The notes below the pieces were generated by a model. That model saw only the letters and a program-made list of their open reading frames with translations, did no database searches and was not told the origin of the DNA. Position numbers and translations under genes: made by a program. Below are positions 1 to 8,790 of a stretch of 64,000 nucleotides of DNA, piece after piece; position 1 is the first letter of the stretch; each line of letters begins with the position of its first letter. Source of the stretch: Candidatus Saccharimonadota bacterium (GTDB lineage Bacteria > Patescibacteriota > Saccharimonadia > Saccharimonadales > Saccharimonadaceae); the NCBI GenBank assembly GCA_017511685.1, contig JAFWJE010000021.1, positions 54,889 through 118,888 on the forward strand, in the 5' to 3' direction.

Positions 1-1078
1 TGACAGAGCGAGATTGGAAATCGGTACAGTTAGAGCAGCTGGTGAGTTCTTGGTATTTTTGGTTAACTGGCGACCAGTATTCAAGATCGTATTTTTTGGC
101 GGCTGGGGCGCCAAGATCTCCAGCGGCGATATTGATGATATGGTAAGGGATGTTTAATTCTTGCCAAATTTCCTCTTCGATTTGTAGGATTTTTTCGTGA
201 ATTTCTTTAGATTGTTCTTTGAGACAAAAAGCATACATTTCCAGTTTATTGAATTGATGGACGCGGAATAGTCCGCGAGTATATTTACCGTAAGCACCAG
301 CTTCTTTTCTGAAGCAGGCTGAGTAACCGGCATAGAATAGTGGTAAATCACTTTCGTCTAAAATTTCATCCATATGATAACCAGTAAGTGGTATCTCTGC
401 AGTGGCAATCATAGCAAGATCTTCATTTTCAATGTAGTATTCATCTGATTGGTCGGAAGTGCGTGGATTGAATCCGGTGCCAGTTAAAACTCGACTAGAA
501 ACCATGTCTGGGACGGTCATGAAGGTAAAGCCGTGTTCTCGGATTTTTTTGAGACCGAACTGAAGTAGGGCATTTTCAAGAAGAGCAAGATCGCCTTTTA
601 GGTAGTAAAATTTAGCGCCCGCTACCTTGGCGCCGCGTTCAAAATCGAGCCAGCCGCGAGAAGTGGCGTAATCCAGGTGATCAGTTCCCTGTTTTTTATT
701 TTCTCCCCATTTTTTAACTTCTATACTGCATTCTTCTCCACCTAGCGGAACATCATCCATGATGATATTTGGGATACTTGCGAGGCCAGCTTTGATAGTA
801 GCTTCATATTCTTCTAACTTCGTTTCTTCAGCGGCGAGCTCAGTTTTTAATGCTTTGCCGCGAGCGATGAGTTTTTCATCTGGTTTACCACCTTTCATTT
901 TGGCGGCAATTTCATTGCGCTCTTTGCGTAGAGCCTCTGTCTGACTTAGGATTTTTTTACGAAAGTCGTCAGCTTCCAGTACCTCTTTAATGGTAATATT
1001 GGCGTTTTTATAGCCTTTTTCGCGAGCGGATTTTTCGACTAGCTCACGATTTTCCCGAATAAAATTTAAATCTAGCAT
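1..1078 (-). CDS. serS: Seryl-tRNA synthetase, C-terminus cut by window edge
   Basis: Charges tRNA-Ser with serine in the cytoplasm. The reading frame runs from ATG at 1076-1078 (MLDLNFIREN) to the left edge, about 359 codons, so the motif 3 end is missing. Residues about 30-100 form the charged helical arm typical of bacterial SerRS, which binds the long variable arm of tRNA-Ser. Class II motif 2 is visible at about residues 259-285 (FRKEAG, then GLFRVHQF). A TATAAT box lies 9 nt before the ATG, so the mRNA would have almost no leader. It is divergent from nothing on the left that can be seen; DUF2207 lies upstream on the same strand. The family is certain; only the end is unseen. Confidence 0.95.
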   Translation of the reverse strand, partial: MLDLNFIRENRELVEKSAREKGYKNANITIKEVLEADDFRKKILSQTEALRKERNEIAAKMKGGKPDEKLIARGKALKTELAAEETKLEEYEATIKAGLASIPNIIMDDVPLGGEECSIEVKKWGENKKQGTDHLDYATSRGWLDFERGAKVAGAKFYYLKGDLALLENALLQFGLKKIREHGFTFMTVPDMVSSRVLTGTGFNPRTSDQSDEYYIENEDLAMIATAEIPLTGYHMDEILDESDLPLFYAGYSACFRKEAGAYGKYTRGLFRVHQFNKLEMYAFCLKEQSKEIHEKILQIEEEIWQELNIPYHIINIAAGDLGAPAAKKYDLEYWSPVNQKYQELTSCSNCTDFQSRSV

Positions 1079-1125
1079 ATTAGTATTATTATACCACAAC
1101 GGAGAGGATTTAGCGGATTTTGGCT

Positions 1126-3051
1126 TTACCAACCGCCACCGCCGCCGCCACCACCGCCGCCGCCGGAGAAGCCGCCGCCACCGCCGCCAGATGAACTAGA
1201 CGAAGAATAAGAAGTAGAACTTACGATGGTGGAGGAGGTGGTGGTCATCATGCTATGAAACATAGTAAAGGTCATAATATCGGTGCCAGAGTACCAATAA
1301 TGATCGTATTCTGGGGTAATTTCGTAATAGCGGTTTAATTCTTTCATCCAGCTTTCTTCGAGACCGAAAATGCAGGCGTAGGGGAGTAATTTTTCATATA
1401 ATTTACAAATGCCTTTATTAGAAGTGTCGACACCTTTGATGGATTGTAAGAATTTGATACGGTCTTTTTCGGCCATTTCAATGTAAAGTTTTAGACCCTC
1501 AAGATATTTGGAAGCGCGGATACCAGCATCGGTGCGTTTAGCGTATTTATTGACAGATGAACTAAGGATGATAAGTAAGATGATGGTAGCAACGAACAGG
1601 ATAATGGAAATAGGTATAATAAGGCTAATTCCGGTCATAAATTTAACGCGAGGAGAATTGAGTAATAAGAGTAGGAGTGGGCAGTATACCATGATAGCTA
1701 AAATAATGAGTGCGGCGATGGCTGATGTGCCTTTGATTTTTTCTTCGAATAGCGTCTTAGATTTTAGCAAGCGTTCAGTGGCTTTAGTGTAATCCCTATT
1801 GACGCTTTCAAGATGCGAGGTGGCGCGGTGTTTTTTGACTTCGAAAGTTTCGCCAGATTTTGGCGCGTTGCCACCGTTTAAGATTTCTAAAATATCCAAT
1901 TCTGGAGTCGTGAGATTTTCAGTGTTTAAGACCTTAATTTTCCAGATGGTTTTATCTCTTAAAGTGCCAGATTTTTTCTCCTGAATAATTTCGATATGTT
2001 TATTCACGGCCATTTCTAGCAAAGTGGCAACTTTGGACGATTTGGTGGATTTGATGCTAACGAGAGCGGCTTCGGCTACAGTGAGATCTTTTGGCGGGGT
2101 GTATTCTGGTTTCACAAATAAAGTTTTGTTTAGTTTGCGTTTTTTGGAGGAGTGTTTGCGATAAGAGATAACTGCTAAAGTGATGATAGCACCAGTTAAG
2201 ATAAGTTGAACGCCGAGAAACACGATAGCGAGAATACTTTTCTTTGGCTCTTTAACTAAGAAAGTATCAGGACTAAAATCGATGGCAAAAGTGAGGTTTT
2301 CTCCTGGACTAAGGTTAGACGTTTCGAAAGTTATGACTGTTTCAGCGGCTTTTTCAGAAGTGGCGTTTTCTGCGTGGATATTATAAGTGGTTTCGTCACC
2401 TAAAGAAATTTGGCAACGTTTTTGATTGGAGGCACCAAAACTGCCGACGTAACAGCTAGTACCAGACTGGATGTTTTTGGCGGCTTCGGCTGGGATGTGG
2501 ACGCGGGCGGTAAGGCTATCAAACTTTTGGCTCCAGCCGGTGCCGTTGGTATCCCAGTATAATTCTTGGAAAGTGGTTTGGCTAGGAATGTAGGTGATGT
2601 TGCCAGACGCATCGAAGGAAGTAATAATATTTTGAAAATTGTATTCTAGGGTGTAAGTTTGCTCGCCATGGACGTATCTGTCGGCGTCACCGATTTTGAA
2701 AAGAAAGTAGCCGTTTTCGGTCTCGGAGGTAAACTTTTCACGGGTGCCGTTTCTTTCAACTTTTAAATCAAGAGCAGATAAACTCTCGGCAGTGAGGTTA
2801 TTGCCACCTTGATTGGTGTAAGGAATATAACGAGTAATGCCGTGGTTTTGGTTAGTTTCTGGGAAAACTGCGGTGAGAATTTCTTTGACGTGCATACTAG
2901 TAGTGCCATCCGTGGCGGTCTCTAGATAGTAATCAAATTCGGCATTTTTGAAATAAAAATTATTGACGTTTTTAGCGCTGACGTTATTTATAGGCGTCAA
3001 GCTGATAAAAGTAGTGATAAATATAAAAAGGCTAAGCAATACGCGTTTCAT
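1126..3051 (-). CDS. DUF2207 family membrane protein with glycine-rich tail
   Basis: Function unknown; DUF2207 proteins are predicted exported membrane proteins common in Gram-positive and CPR genomes. Residues 1-27 look like a signal peptide (basic start, hydrophobic core, VSA before the probable cleavage site). A long extracytoplasmic beta-rich domain follows, then one membrane helix at about 275-298, a cytoplasmic stretch, and two closely spaced helices at about 445-510. The last 35 residues are a run of Ser followed by runs of 6-11 Gly, ending in W. The start is followed upstream by a GATAAT box; the promoter region is shared with divergent ldh. The Gly runs come from repeated gcc/acc triplets on the plus strand and could vary in length by slippage. 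Confidence 0.8.
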   Translation of the reverse strand: MKRVLLSLFIFITTFISLTPINNVSAKNVNNFYFKNAEFDYYLETATDGTTSMHVKEILTAVFPETNQNHGITRYIPYTNQGGNNLTAESLSALDLKVERNGTREKFTSETENGYFLFKIGDADRYVHGEQTYTLEYNFQNIITSFDASGNITYIPSQTTFQELYWDTNGTGWSQKFDSLTARVHIPAEAAKNIQSGTSCYVGSFGASNQKRCQISLGDETTYNIHAENATSEKAAETVITFETSNLSPGENLTFAIDFSPDTFLVKEPKKSILAIVFLGVQLILTGAIITLAVISYRKHSSKKRKLNKTLFVKPEYTPPKDLTVAEAALVSIKSTKSSKVATLLEMAVNKHIEIIQEKKSGTLRDKTIWKIKVLNTENLTTPELDILEILNGGNAPKSGETFEVKKHRATSHLESVNRDYTKATERLLKSKTLFEEKIKGTSAIAALIILAIMVYCPLLLLLLNSPRVKFMTGISLIIPISIILFVATIILLIILSSSVNKYAKRTDAGIRASKYLEGLKLYIEMAEKDRIKFLQSIKGVDTSNKGICKLYEKLLPYACIFGLEESWMKELNRYYEITPEYDHYWYSGTDIMTFTMFHSMMTTTSSTIVSSTSYSSSSSSGGGGGGFSGGGGGGGGGGGW

Positions 3052-3126
3052 ATGTATATATTATCACAAAGTGAGGTTTTGTGTGATAAACTATGGTACA
3101 ATTATAAACATAAGGAGTATTTTGAT

Positions 3127-4101
3127 ATGGCAAATAAAGTGATGATTGTGGGGACTGGAAACGTAGGCGCCAGTGTGGGCTATTGTTTAGTAAACCAAAG
3201 GACTGCGGTTTCAGAATTAATTTTGACGGATATTAATATGGAGGATGCTGAAGGGGAGGCGATGGACCTTCGTGATACTTTAGCAGTTTCGCCGGCATAT
3301 ATGAAGATTCGTTCTGGTACGTATGAAGATGCTTCGGATTGTGATATTATTGTGATTACAGCGGGGGCGCCGCAAAAGCCTGGAGAAACGCGGATGGATT
3401 TACTAAAGAAAAATGCGGCGATTTTTAAAGATATGGTTAGTCAGATTATGGACGCAGGATTTTCTGGGATTTTTATAGTAGTTTCTAATCCGATGGATGT
3501 GATGACATATCTGACTTGGAAATATTCAGGTCTACCATCAGAACAAGTGATTGGTTCTGGGACGATTTTAGATTCAGCGAGACTTAGATATCGAATTTCT
3601 GAGAGACTATCGGTTTCACCGAAATCGGTACATGCATTTCAGATTGGTGAGCATGGCGATACGGAATTTGCATTGTGGTCTTCAGCTAATTTGGGTGGGC
3701 AACCTTTAACTCAGTTATTGTCGGATAACGACAGGAATGAAATTGAGGATTTTGCGCGGAACGAAGCGTACGATATTATTAATAAAAAAGGTGCGACATA
3801 TTATGGTATTGGAGCATGTGTAACGAAACTAATAAATTGTATCCTGGGCGACGAAAAGCGAGTTTTGCCAGTATCATCATACGACAGCTTTACTGGTGTA
3901 TATAATGGTTTTCCGGCGATTGTAGGGAGAAATGGTATAGTGCGGAGACTAGAGCTCAAAATGACGGAGCAAGAAGGTATTAAATTTCAGAAGTCGGTCA
4001 ATGCGCTCAAAGGAGCTATTATGCAAGTTGGCTATGACGAGAATGCTGATGGTGCTAATGCCGTGGTGAAGCCTGAAAAGATGGAACTAAAGACGGTTTG
4101 A
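3127..4101 (+). CDS. ldh: L-lactate dehydrogenase
   Basis: Reduces pyruvate to L-lactate with NADH, regenerating NAD+ in fermentation. The N-terminal Rossmann motif is VGTGNVGAS at residues 7-15. The substrate-specificity loop AGAPQKPGETR carries Gln at the position that selects pyruvate/lactate rather than Arg as in malate dehydrogenase. The catalytic His lies in QIGEHGDTE. I start at 3127 (MANKVMIVG) rather than the upstream in-frame codon because AAGGAG at 3112-3117 is correctly spaced and the upstream residues are not conserved-looking. Length 324 aa is normal. A perfect bidirectional terminator follows. Its presence fits an obligate fermenter. Confidence 0.95.
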   Translation: MANKVMIVGTGNVGASVGYCLVNQRTAVSELILTDINMEDAEGEAMDLRDTLAVSPAYMKIRSGTYEDASDCDIIVITAGAPQKPGETRMDLLKKNAAIFKDMVSQIMDAGFSGIFIVVSNPMDVMTYLTWKYSGLPSEQVIGSGTILDSARLRYRISERLSVSPKSVHAFQIGEHGDTEFALWSSANLGGQPLTQLLSDNDRNEIEDFARNEAYDIINKKGATYYGIGACVTKLINCILGDEKRVLPVSSYDSFTGVYNGFPAIVGRNGIVRRLELKMTEQEGIKFQKSVNALKGAIMQVGYDENADGANAVVKPEKMELKTV

Positions 4102-4105
4102 ATCT

Positions 4106-4158
4106 AAAATCAATAAAAAATACAGTCGGTTTTATCGACTGTATTTTTTATTGATTTT
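4106..4158. terminator. Bidirectional terminator between ldh and tsf
   Basis: Perfect inverted repeat with 23-bp arms (4106-4128 and 4136-4158) and a 7-nt loop. The inner part is GC-containing (ACAGTCG) and both outer parts are A- or T-rich, so it can stop transcription arriving from ldh on the plus strand and from tsf on the minus strand. The right arm overlaps the tsf stop codon (4157-4159). Confidence 0.9.
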
Positions 4159-4747
4159 ATTCAGTTACGCCGAGTTCAATGCGCTTGAATTGGCGAACAG
4201 TAATGTTCTCACCGGTTTTAGCAATAGCATCTTTGATGAATTCCGCAACAGTTTTAGAATCGTCTAAGATGTAAGGTTGCTCCAAGAGGACTTTGTCAGC
4301 AAAAGCTTTTTTAACTTGACCGCCCAAGATTTGGTCTTTCATTTTTTCTGGGCCTTTGAAGTTTTCCTCGAATTCTTTCTTTTTGGCTTTCATAGCATCT
4401 TCTGGAATGTCTTCAGCGGAAACGTAGAGAGGGCTCATGCTAGCAACCTGCATGGCAAGTTTGTGAGCCAAATCTTTGAACTCATCGGTTTTGGCGACGA
4501 AGCTAGTTTCGCAGTTGACTTCGATGATAGCGCCAATGCGGCCGTCGTGGACATAGGATTCGATGAGTCCTTCGCGAGTTTCGCGATCGCCGCGTTTTTC
4601 GGCCTTGGTGAGGCCTTTTTTACGCATGGCTTCAAGAGCTTTATCGAAATCACCCTTGGCTTCAACTAGAGCTTGTTTGGCGTCAGTAAGGCCAACGCCA
4701 GAGAGCTCTTTTAACTTTTTAATATCTTCAATGGAAATGTTTGACAT
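4157..4747 (-). CDS. tsf: Elongation factor Ts
   Basis: Guanine-nucleotide exchange factor for EF-Tu. The N-terminal UBA-like domain (MSNISIEDIKKLKELSGVGL) and the conserved TDFVAKNDEF-like segment, here TSFVAKTDEFKDLA at about residues 80-95, are clear. 196 aa is short compared with about 280 in E. coli, but is the usual single-core-domain form of many bacteria with a compact protein set. A strong GGAGG site lies just before the ATG. It is the second gene of the rpsB-tsf operon, 20 bp behind rpsB. Confidence 0.95.
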   Translation of the reverse strand: MSNISIEDIKKLKELSGVGLTDAKQALVEAKGDFDKALEAMRKKGLTKAEKRGDRETREGLIESYVHDGRIGAIIEVNCETSFVAKTDEFKDLAHKLAMQVASMSPLYVSAEDIPEDAMKAKKKEFEENFKGPEKMKDQILGGQVKKAFADKVLLEQPYILDDSKTVAEFIKDAIAKTGENITVRQFKRIELGVTE

Positions 4748-4767
4748 TTTGCCTCCTATTTAATTAA

Positions 4768-5454
4768 TTATTTTTTGCCTTCTTTGATGGCGTCTTTGAA
4801 ATAGTCCAAAATCAAAGTAGTAGCTTTGACGGAGTCGTCGTTAGCTGGAATAACATAATCGATGCCGGTTGGATCGACGTTAGTATCGACGATGGCAAAA
4901 ACTGGAATATTTAGAGTTTTTGCTTCTTTGATGGCGTTCTTATCTTCTTTGGCGTCGACTACGATGATGGCGGCTGGTTGTTCAGACATATCTTTGATGC
5001 CACCGTAGCGTTCATTGAGAAGATCGATTTCTTCTTGGAAACGCTGGACTTCAAGTTTGGAATAGCGATTTTCAAGTTCACCGCTCTCCATGCGTTTTTC
5101 TAAGTCCTTGACTTTTTTGATTTGGCGATTGACGGTCTCAACATTAGTGAGAGTGCCACCAACCCAACGCATAGTAACGTAAGGCATTTCTACGCTCTCT
5201 GCGGCGGCTTTGACGATATCCTTGACTTGCTTTTTGGTGCCAACGAAGAGTACCTTTTTGCCGGATTTGACAATCTCGGTAATTTTCGGTAAAGCCTTTT
5301 CTAAGCCTTCGACGGTTTTTTCTAGGTTAATAACGTGGGCGCCGTTTTTGCGGCTATGGATGTATGGGGCCATTTTTGGGTGCCAGCGACTAGTCTTATG
5401 ACCAAAATGAGCGCCAGACTCAAATAGGGCCTTCATGTCAATATTCTGTGACAT
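4768..5454 (-). CDS. rpsB: 30S ribosomal protein S2
   Basis: Small-subunit ribosomal protein S2. The family signatures SGAHFGHKTSRWHPKM near the N-terminus and PAAIIVVDAKEDKNAIKEA in the C-terminal half, followed by FAIVDTNVDPTGIDYVIPAN, are all present. 228 aa is normal. It is the first gene of the rpsB-tsf operon. The ATG is preceded by a purine-rich site (GGGAAAGGAAAA) and by an 80-nt untranslated leader, unlike most genes in this window, so it is likely to be regulated at that leader. Confidence 0.97.
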   Translation of the reverse strand: MSQNIDMKALFESGAHFGHKTSRWHPKMAPYIHSRKNGAHVINLEKTVEGLEKALPKITEIVKSGKKVLFVGTKKQVKDIVKAAAESVEMPYVTMRWVGGTLTNVETVNRQIKKVKDLEKRMESGELENRYSKLEVQRFQEEIDLLNERYGGIKDMSEQPAAIIVVDAKEDKNAIKEAKTLNIPVFAIVDTNVDPTGIDYVIPANDDSVKATTLILDYFKDAIKEGKK

Positions 5455-5569
5455 TTATTTTCCTTTCCCTTTGTTTTAGACTCTTACGCTTTGCGCAGGA
5501 AAATTGCCTAAAACTGATTCTTTAGATTAATAATGGATATATTATAGCAAAGATTTTTGAAAAAAGCAA
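5455..5569 (-). promoter_or_regulatory. rpsB-tsf promoter and long 5' leader
   Basis: On the minus strand, TTGCTT (5564-5569) and TATAAT (5541-5546) are separated by 17 bp. Transcription should begin near 5534, leaving about 80 nt before the rpsB start codon. Most other housekeeping genes here have leaders of 0-3 nt, so this long leader may host autogenous control by S2, as is known for rpsB in other bacteria. I do not recognise a named rpsB-leader motif. Confidence 0.65.
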
Positions 5570-5617
5570 GAAAAAGTATTTACTTTTCCCTATGACTCTG
5601 ATATAATAATGGGAATT

Positions 5618-5950
5618 ATGAGTAAAAAAGATTTACACCCTAAAGATTATCGCTTTGTCGTGTTTTCTGATGAGGCCGCCGGTTTTTCTTTCTTAACGAA
5701 GTCGACCGCAAAAAGTGAGGAAACCATTAAATGGACTGATGGCAATGAATATCCATTAGTCAAGGTACAGATTTCCTCGGCTTCTCATCCTTTCTTCACT
5801 GGTGAGGAAAAGATTATCGATACCGAGGGTCGCGTCGATCGCTTTAAGGCGCGCGCCGCTAAAGCTGCCGCACTCAAGGCTAACATCGGCAACAAAGTTA
5901 AGAAAGCCGAAAAAGAGGCAGCTAAGAAAGCTGAAAAAGACAAGGCTTAG
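5618..5950 (+). CDS. rpmE2: 50S ribosomal protein L31, type B, with Lys/Ala tail
   Basis: Large-subunit ribosomal protein. The start [16 protein letters not shown] and the segment [28 protein letters not shown] are typical of L31 type B (no zinc Cys). The core is followed by about 30 residues of Lys/Ala-rich extension, probably helical and basic, which lengthens it to 110 aa. I prefer ATG 5618 to the ATG at 5609 because TATAAT occupies 5602-5607 and the transcript would begin after 5609. Codons favour C-ending forms, as expected for a highly expressed protein. A hairpin terminator follows. Confidence 0.93.
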   Translation: MSKKDLHPKDYRFVVFSDEAAGFSFLTKSTAKSEETIKWTDGNEYPLVKVQISSASHPFFTGEEKIIDTEGRVDRFKARAAKAAALKANIGNKVKKAEKEAAKKAEKDKA

Positions 5951-5957
5951 ATCTTAT

Positions 5958-5987
5958 AAAAATCGCTCCTTTTGGAGCGATTTTTTG
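5958..5987 (+). terminator. Rho-independent terminator of rpmE2
   Basis: Hairpin ATCGCTCC-TTTT-GGAGCGAT followed by TTTTTT directly downstream of the rpmE2 stop codon. Confidence 0.9.
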
Positions 5988-6029
5988 TTGGATGTAGCGC
6001 TCTGGGCTGAGCTTAAAACGCTAAGTTGA

Positions 6030-6740
6030 CTATTTTTTAGATTTAGTATCCTTAATAGTGACGCCACCAAAGCCGCCAGCAGCTTCAATGAACAAAGTAT
6101 GAGTGCTTTTTTCAGTATTATTCTTACGGTCATCGGAGATACCGCCAAAAATAAAACCAGACTTAGTTTTAATGGTGACATCTTCTGGGACTATGATTTC
6201 GACTCCGCCGAATAAGCAGAATACTTTAATGGCGGCATCTTTTTTTAATATGGCGTTTCTAAGATCTAAGCTTGCGCCGCCAAATATTGCAACGATGTCA
6301 TCACTGGTGAATTCTTCTTTATTATAAACACTTTCGTTGCTTGAGAAAATTGCAACTTGAGAATCGCTGCCGCCTTTTTCTTTGAGATTTTTGACATGCT
6401 CTGCGACTTCCTTGTCATGTTTGCTATGAAAAATATTTTTAAAGACGAGCGAGAGGCCGAAGAATACTAGGGCGGCAGCAAGCATAACTTTCCAGGCGAC
6501 ATCGTAACTGAATACATTTTGGGCGGCGAGTAGTAGGATGATGCCGCAAGCTAGAAAAGTGAGACTGCTAAACTTTTCTTTTTCAGTAATAAAGCTAACG
6601 ACGCTAGGAATGATAATAAATAATGTCCACCATCCCTCAAAGAATATATCAAAATTAAAAATACCGAGAGCTTTTCCGCCAAATATAACGCCGAGCGCTA
6701 ATAAGGCCAAGCCCCAAATGATAGATTTTGCACGCTTCAT
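6030..6740 (-). CDS. LiaF-like membrane protein (DUF5668/LiaF C-terminal domain)
   Basis: Four hydrophobic helices fill residues about 5-115 (two hairpins, with IIWGLALLALGVIFGG first). After a charged linker, residues about 150-236 carry the beta-strand repeats IFGGASLDLRNAIL, VFCLFGGVEIIVPEDV and SGFIFGGISDD, the pattern of the LiaF C-terminal (cell-wall-active antibiotics response) domain. In Firmicutes LiaF restrains the LiaRS envelope-stress system; no LiaR or LiaS is present here, so the role is only inferred as envelope-associated. The start has an AAAGGG site 6-8 nt upstream. Confidence 0.7.
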   Translation of the reverse strand: MKRAKSIIWGLALLALGVIFGGKALGIFNFDIFFEGWWTLFIIIPSVVSFITEKEKFSSLTFLACGIILLLAAQNVFSYDVAWKVMLAAALVFFGLSLVFKNIFHSKHDKEVAEHVKNLKEKGGSDSQVAIFSSNESVYNKEEFTSDDIVAIFGGASLDLRNAILKKDAAIKVFCLFGGVEIIVPEDVTIKTKSGFIFGGISDDRKNNTEKSTHTLFIEAAGGFGGVTIKDTKSKK

Positions 6741-6808
6741 AAATTAACCCTTTCTTAGCTTAAATGATAATTTAATTATAGCATAATGTATATTTTGCAA
6801 AATATTCA

Positions 6809-6839
6809 TTGACTATTTGCTTTATTTTTATGATATAAT
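6809..6839 (+). promoter_or_regulatory. Promoter of the lipase-like surface gene
   Basis: TTGACT at 6809-6814 and TATAAT at 6834-6839 with a 19-bp spacer, followed by about 30 nt of leader containing GGAAGG before the ATG at 6875. Confidence 0.6.
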
Positions 6840-6874
6840 GGTTATAGTTATTATGATTTTAAGTGGAAGGTAAT

Positions 6875-8692
6875 ATGAAGAGGACGATTGGAATATTCTT
6901 ATCCGTATTGATGGCTATTGTTGGTTTTGATGTATATGTCAGTCAAGACTCCAGGGCTACTAGTGATGATTATGAGATTGATTACGATTCTATCACGGCT
7001 ACTTATCCATACTACGCTTTTGTAGAAAATCCAGATGAGCCATGGGGGACGGTCTGGGACGCTCTTGATGCAACTGATACTATAGAGTATAGCGATGGCT
7101 ACTTTGATGTACCTTCTCCTGGCGATCATCCAGAACTTCGGGCTGTTTCTTATGCTTTAGCCCTTGCTGGATTCGAGAATGGAGCGGATGGGTATTCTCC
7201 GGAAAGTTCTACTCCAAATCTAAAGCTCCGCACCTTTTTAAATGAGCTGGGTTTTAGTGATTATCAGCAATGGGATACTCGTTCTGACGAGGATGGACAC
7301 TCTATGGGTACAACCATAGCGCAAAAGACTTTACCGAATGGGCAGACGCTGATCGTGGTTGCTCCGAGGAACTATAATTATATGACTGAATGGCTTTCGA
7401 ATTTTAATGTTGGCACTAGCGGTGACCATGCGGGTTTTTCTGAATCGGCCGAGTTAATAAAGCAAAGACTTGATAGCTATATTGACGTTAATCATTTGTC
7501 GAATTATAAAATCTGGATGGTTGGCTATTCTCGTGGTGGCGCAGTGGTTGACCTTGCAGCCAAAGCGATAAATGAAAACTTGTCAGATTATAATATGGTG
7601 GCAGATGATTTTTATGTTTACACTTTTGGTGCGCCAAAAGCTAGTATGGTGGAAGTTAAGTATGCTAATATTCACGACGTTAAGGATGGTAATGACCTTA
7701 TTCTCGGCTATTTATTCCCTGGCCAATGGGGATTTTATAATACGGGGACTTATGAGGAGACTCATCCTGCCGACTTAAAAATTGATACGTCAGTTGTGAA
7801 TATTTCTGATATTGCTGACAGCTCTCGTGCGATGAATGTACTCGCGGATAATGAAGGGTTGACTGAAAAGGTTGGCAATGTAGATGGTAAAGTGTTTATG
7901 GATGAATGGTTAGAGTTCGTAATTAGTAATGGACTAACGAGGGAGTATTTTGATACCAACGTCAAACCGCCACTTTCGGCTATAATGCAGGCTTATCAGT
8001 TGCGTACATTAGATAAGCAAGGCGAGTTTACTGGCTTCATAAAAGATACGAGCAAAGGTTTAGCTGGTATGGTAGCTGGAAATGCCTTCTATGATTTGTT
8101 GGCGAATTATGGTGGCGATCTTTCAGTTTTCCCGGCATATCTTGACCTTGTTAAAGTACTTAAAGGTACGGCTAGTGATGCCGAAATTGATGAACTTATT
8201 ACGATACTTACTGGGTATATGGGAGAATATGCTGATTATGAGACAAAAATGGGTGAAGTTCCAACTATCACTGAGTCTGAGTTTGGTATTCTTAAGGATA
8301 ATCTACCAAAACTAGTTAAGGCGTTATCACCGTTAATTATTGCAGATGCACAGTACACCCAAGCTACTTTTGGTGATGACTATTCCCTGTATTATACTTA
8401 TACATTAGCTTCTAATGCTGAGAATCTCGTAATTGGTCATATCCCAGAGAGTATTATGCCGATTTTGAAAAGTTTAATTCCCGGCAGTGATACTCCGGGA
8501 GGTGATGATCCAGAAATGCCAGATAATCCTGGAGCGGGTGAGGCGTCTGAAGATTTGCGCATGCCGGATACAGGAAGGCTTTTGAAGGGGGATGGTTCGT
8601 CGGCGGAGGTAGACATTACGGTATTGGTGTTTTCGTTGATTGTGTGCACTATAATCGTAGCGGTATGTTTGATGCGCAAAAAACGCGTCTAG
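6875..8692 (+). CDS. Secreted lipase-like alpha/beta hydrolase with MPDTG wall anchor
   Basis: Predicted cell-wall-attached hydrolase. A signal peptide occupies residues 1-25. The nucleophile elbow GYSRGG lies at about 216-221, with Ser218 the likely catalytic residue, and YTFGAPKAS follows about 30 residues later as in class 3 lipases and DUF2974 (Mbeg1-like) proteins. The substrate cannot be told. The C-terminus has the complete sortase sorting layout: MPDTG at about 563-567, a hydrophobic helix at about 580-600, and a basic tail RKKRV. Two sortases are encoded at 30.9-32.1 kb. I choose ATG 6875 because GGAAGG sits at 6865-6870; an in-frame GTG at 6863 would skip this site. 605 aa. Confidence 0.8.
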   Translation: MKRTIGIFLSVLMAIVGFDVYVSQDSRATSDDYEIDYDSITATYPYYAFVENPDEPWGTVWDALDATDTIEYSDGYFDVPSPGDHPELRAVSYALALAGFENGADGYSPESSTPNLKLRTFLNELGFSDYQQWDTRSDEDGHSMGTTIAQKTLPNGQTLIVVAPRNYNYMTEWLSNFNVGTSGDHAGFSESAELIKQRLDSYIDVNHLSNYKIWMVGYSRGGAVVDLAAKAINENLSDYNMVADDFYVYTFGAPKASMVEVKYANIHDVKDGNDLILGYLFPGQWGFYNTGTYEETHPADLKIDTSVVNISDIADSSRAMNVLADNEGLTEKVGNVDGKVFMDEWLEFVISNGLTREYFDTNVKPPLSAIMQAYQLRTLDKQGEFTGFIKDTSKGLAGMVAGNAFYDLLANYGGDLSVFPAYLDLVKVLKGTASDAEIDELITILTGYMGEYADYETKMGEVPTITESEFGILKDNLPKLVKALSPLIIADAQYTQATFGDDYSLYYTYTLASNAENLVIGHIPESIMPILKSLIPGSDTPGGDDPEMPDNPGAGEASEDLRMPDTGRLLKGDGSSAEVDITVLVFSLIVCTIIVAVCLMRKKRV

Positions 8693-8755
8693 GAGATTAG
8701 GCGCCACATACTTTGCCGTTTTTAAGAACATGGCAAGTACAAAGCATAAAAACTA

Positions 8756-8784
8756 TTGACTTTTTTGCAGAAGTGTGCTATAAT
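8756..8784 (+). promoter_or_regulatory. Strong promoter driving the unassigned RNA
   Basis: TTGACT (8756-8761), 17-bp spacer ending in TGTGC, TATAAT (8779-8784). It closely resembles the promoters at 23081 and 49076. Expected start of transcription is A8791. Confidence 0.8.
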
Positions 8785-8790
8785 TAAAGT

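Noticed and set aside
3052..3126. N-terminal extension of ldh
   Set aside because: It would include the promoter region; a good ribosome site precedes ATG 3127, where the Rossmann domain begins.
4277..4669. 130-codon plus-strand frame across tsf
   Set aside because: Antisense shadow of EF-Ts; Phe/Leu-rich translation without family.
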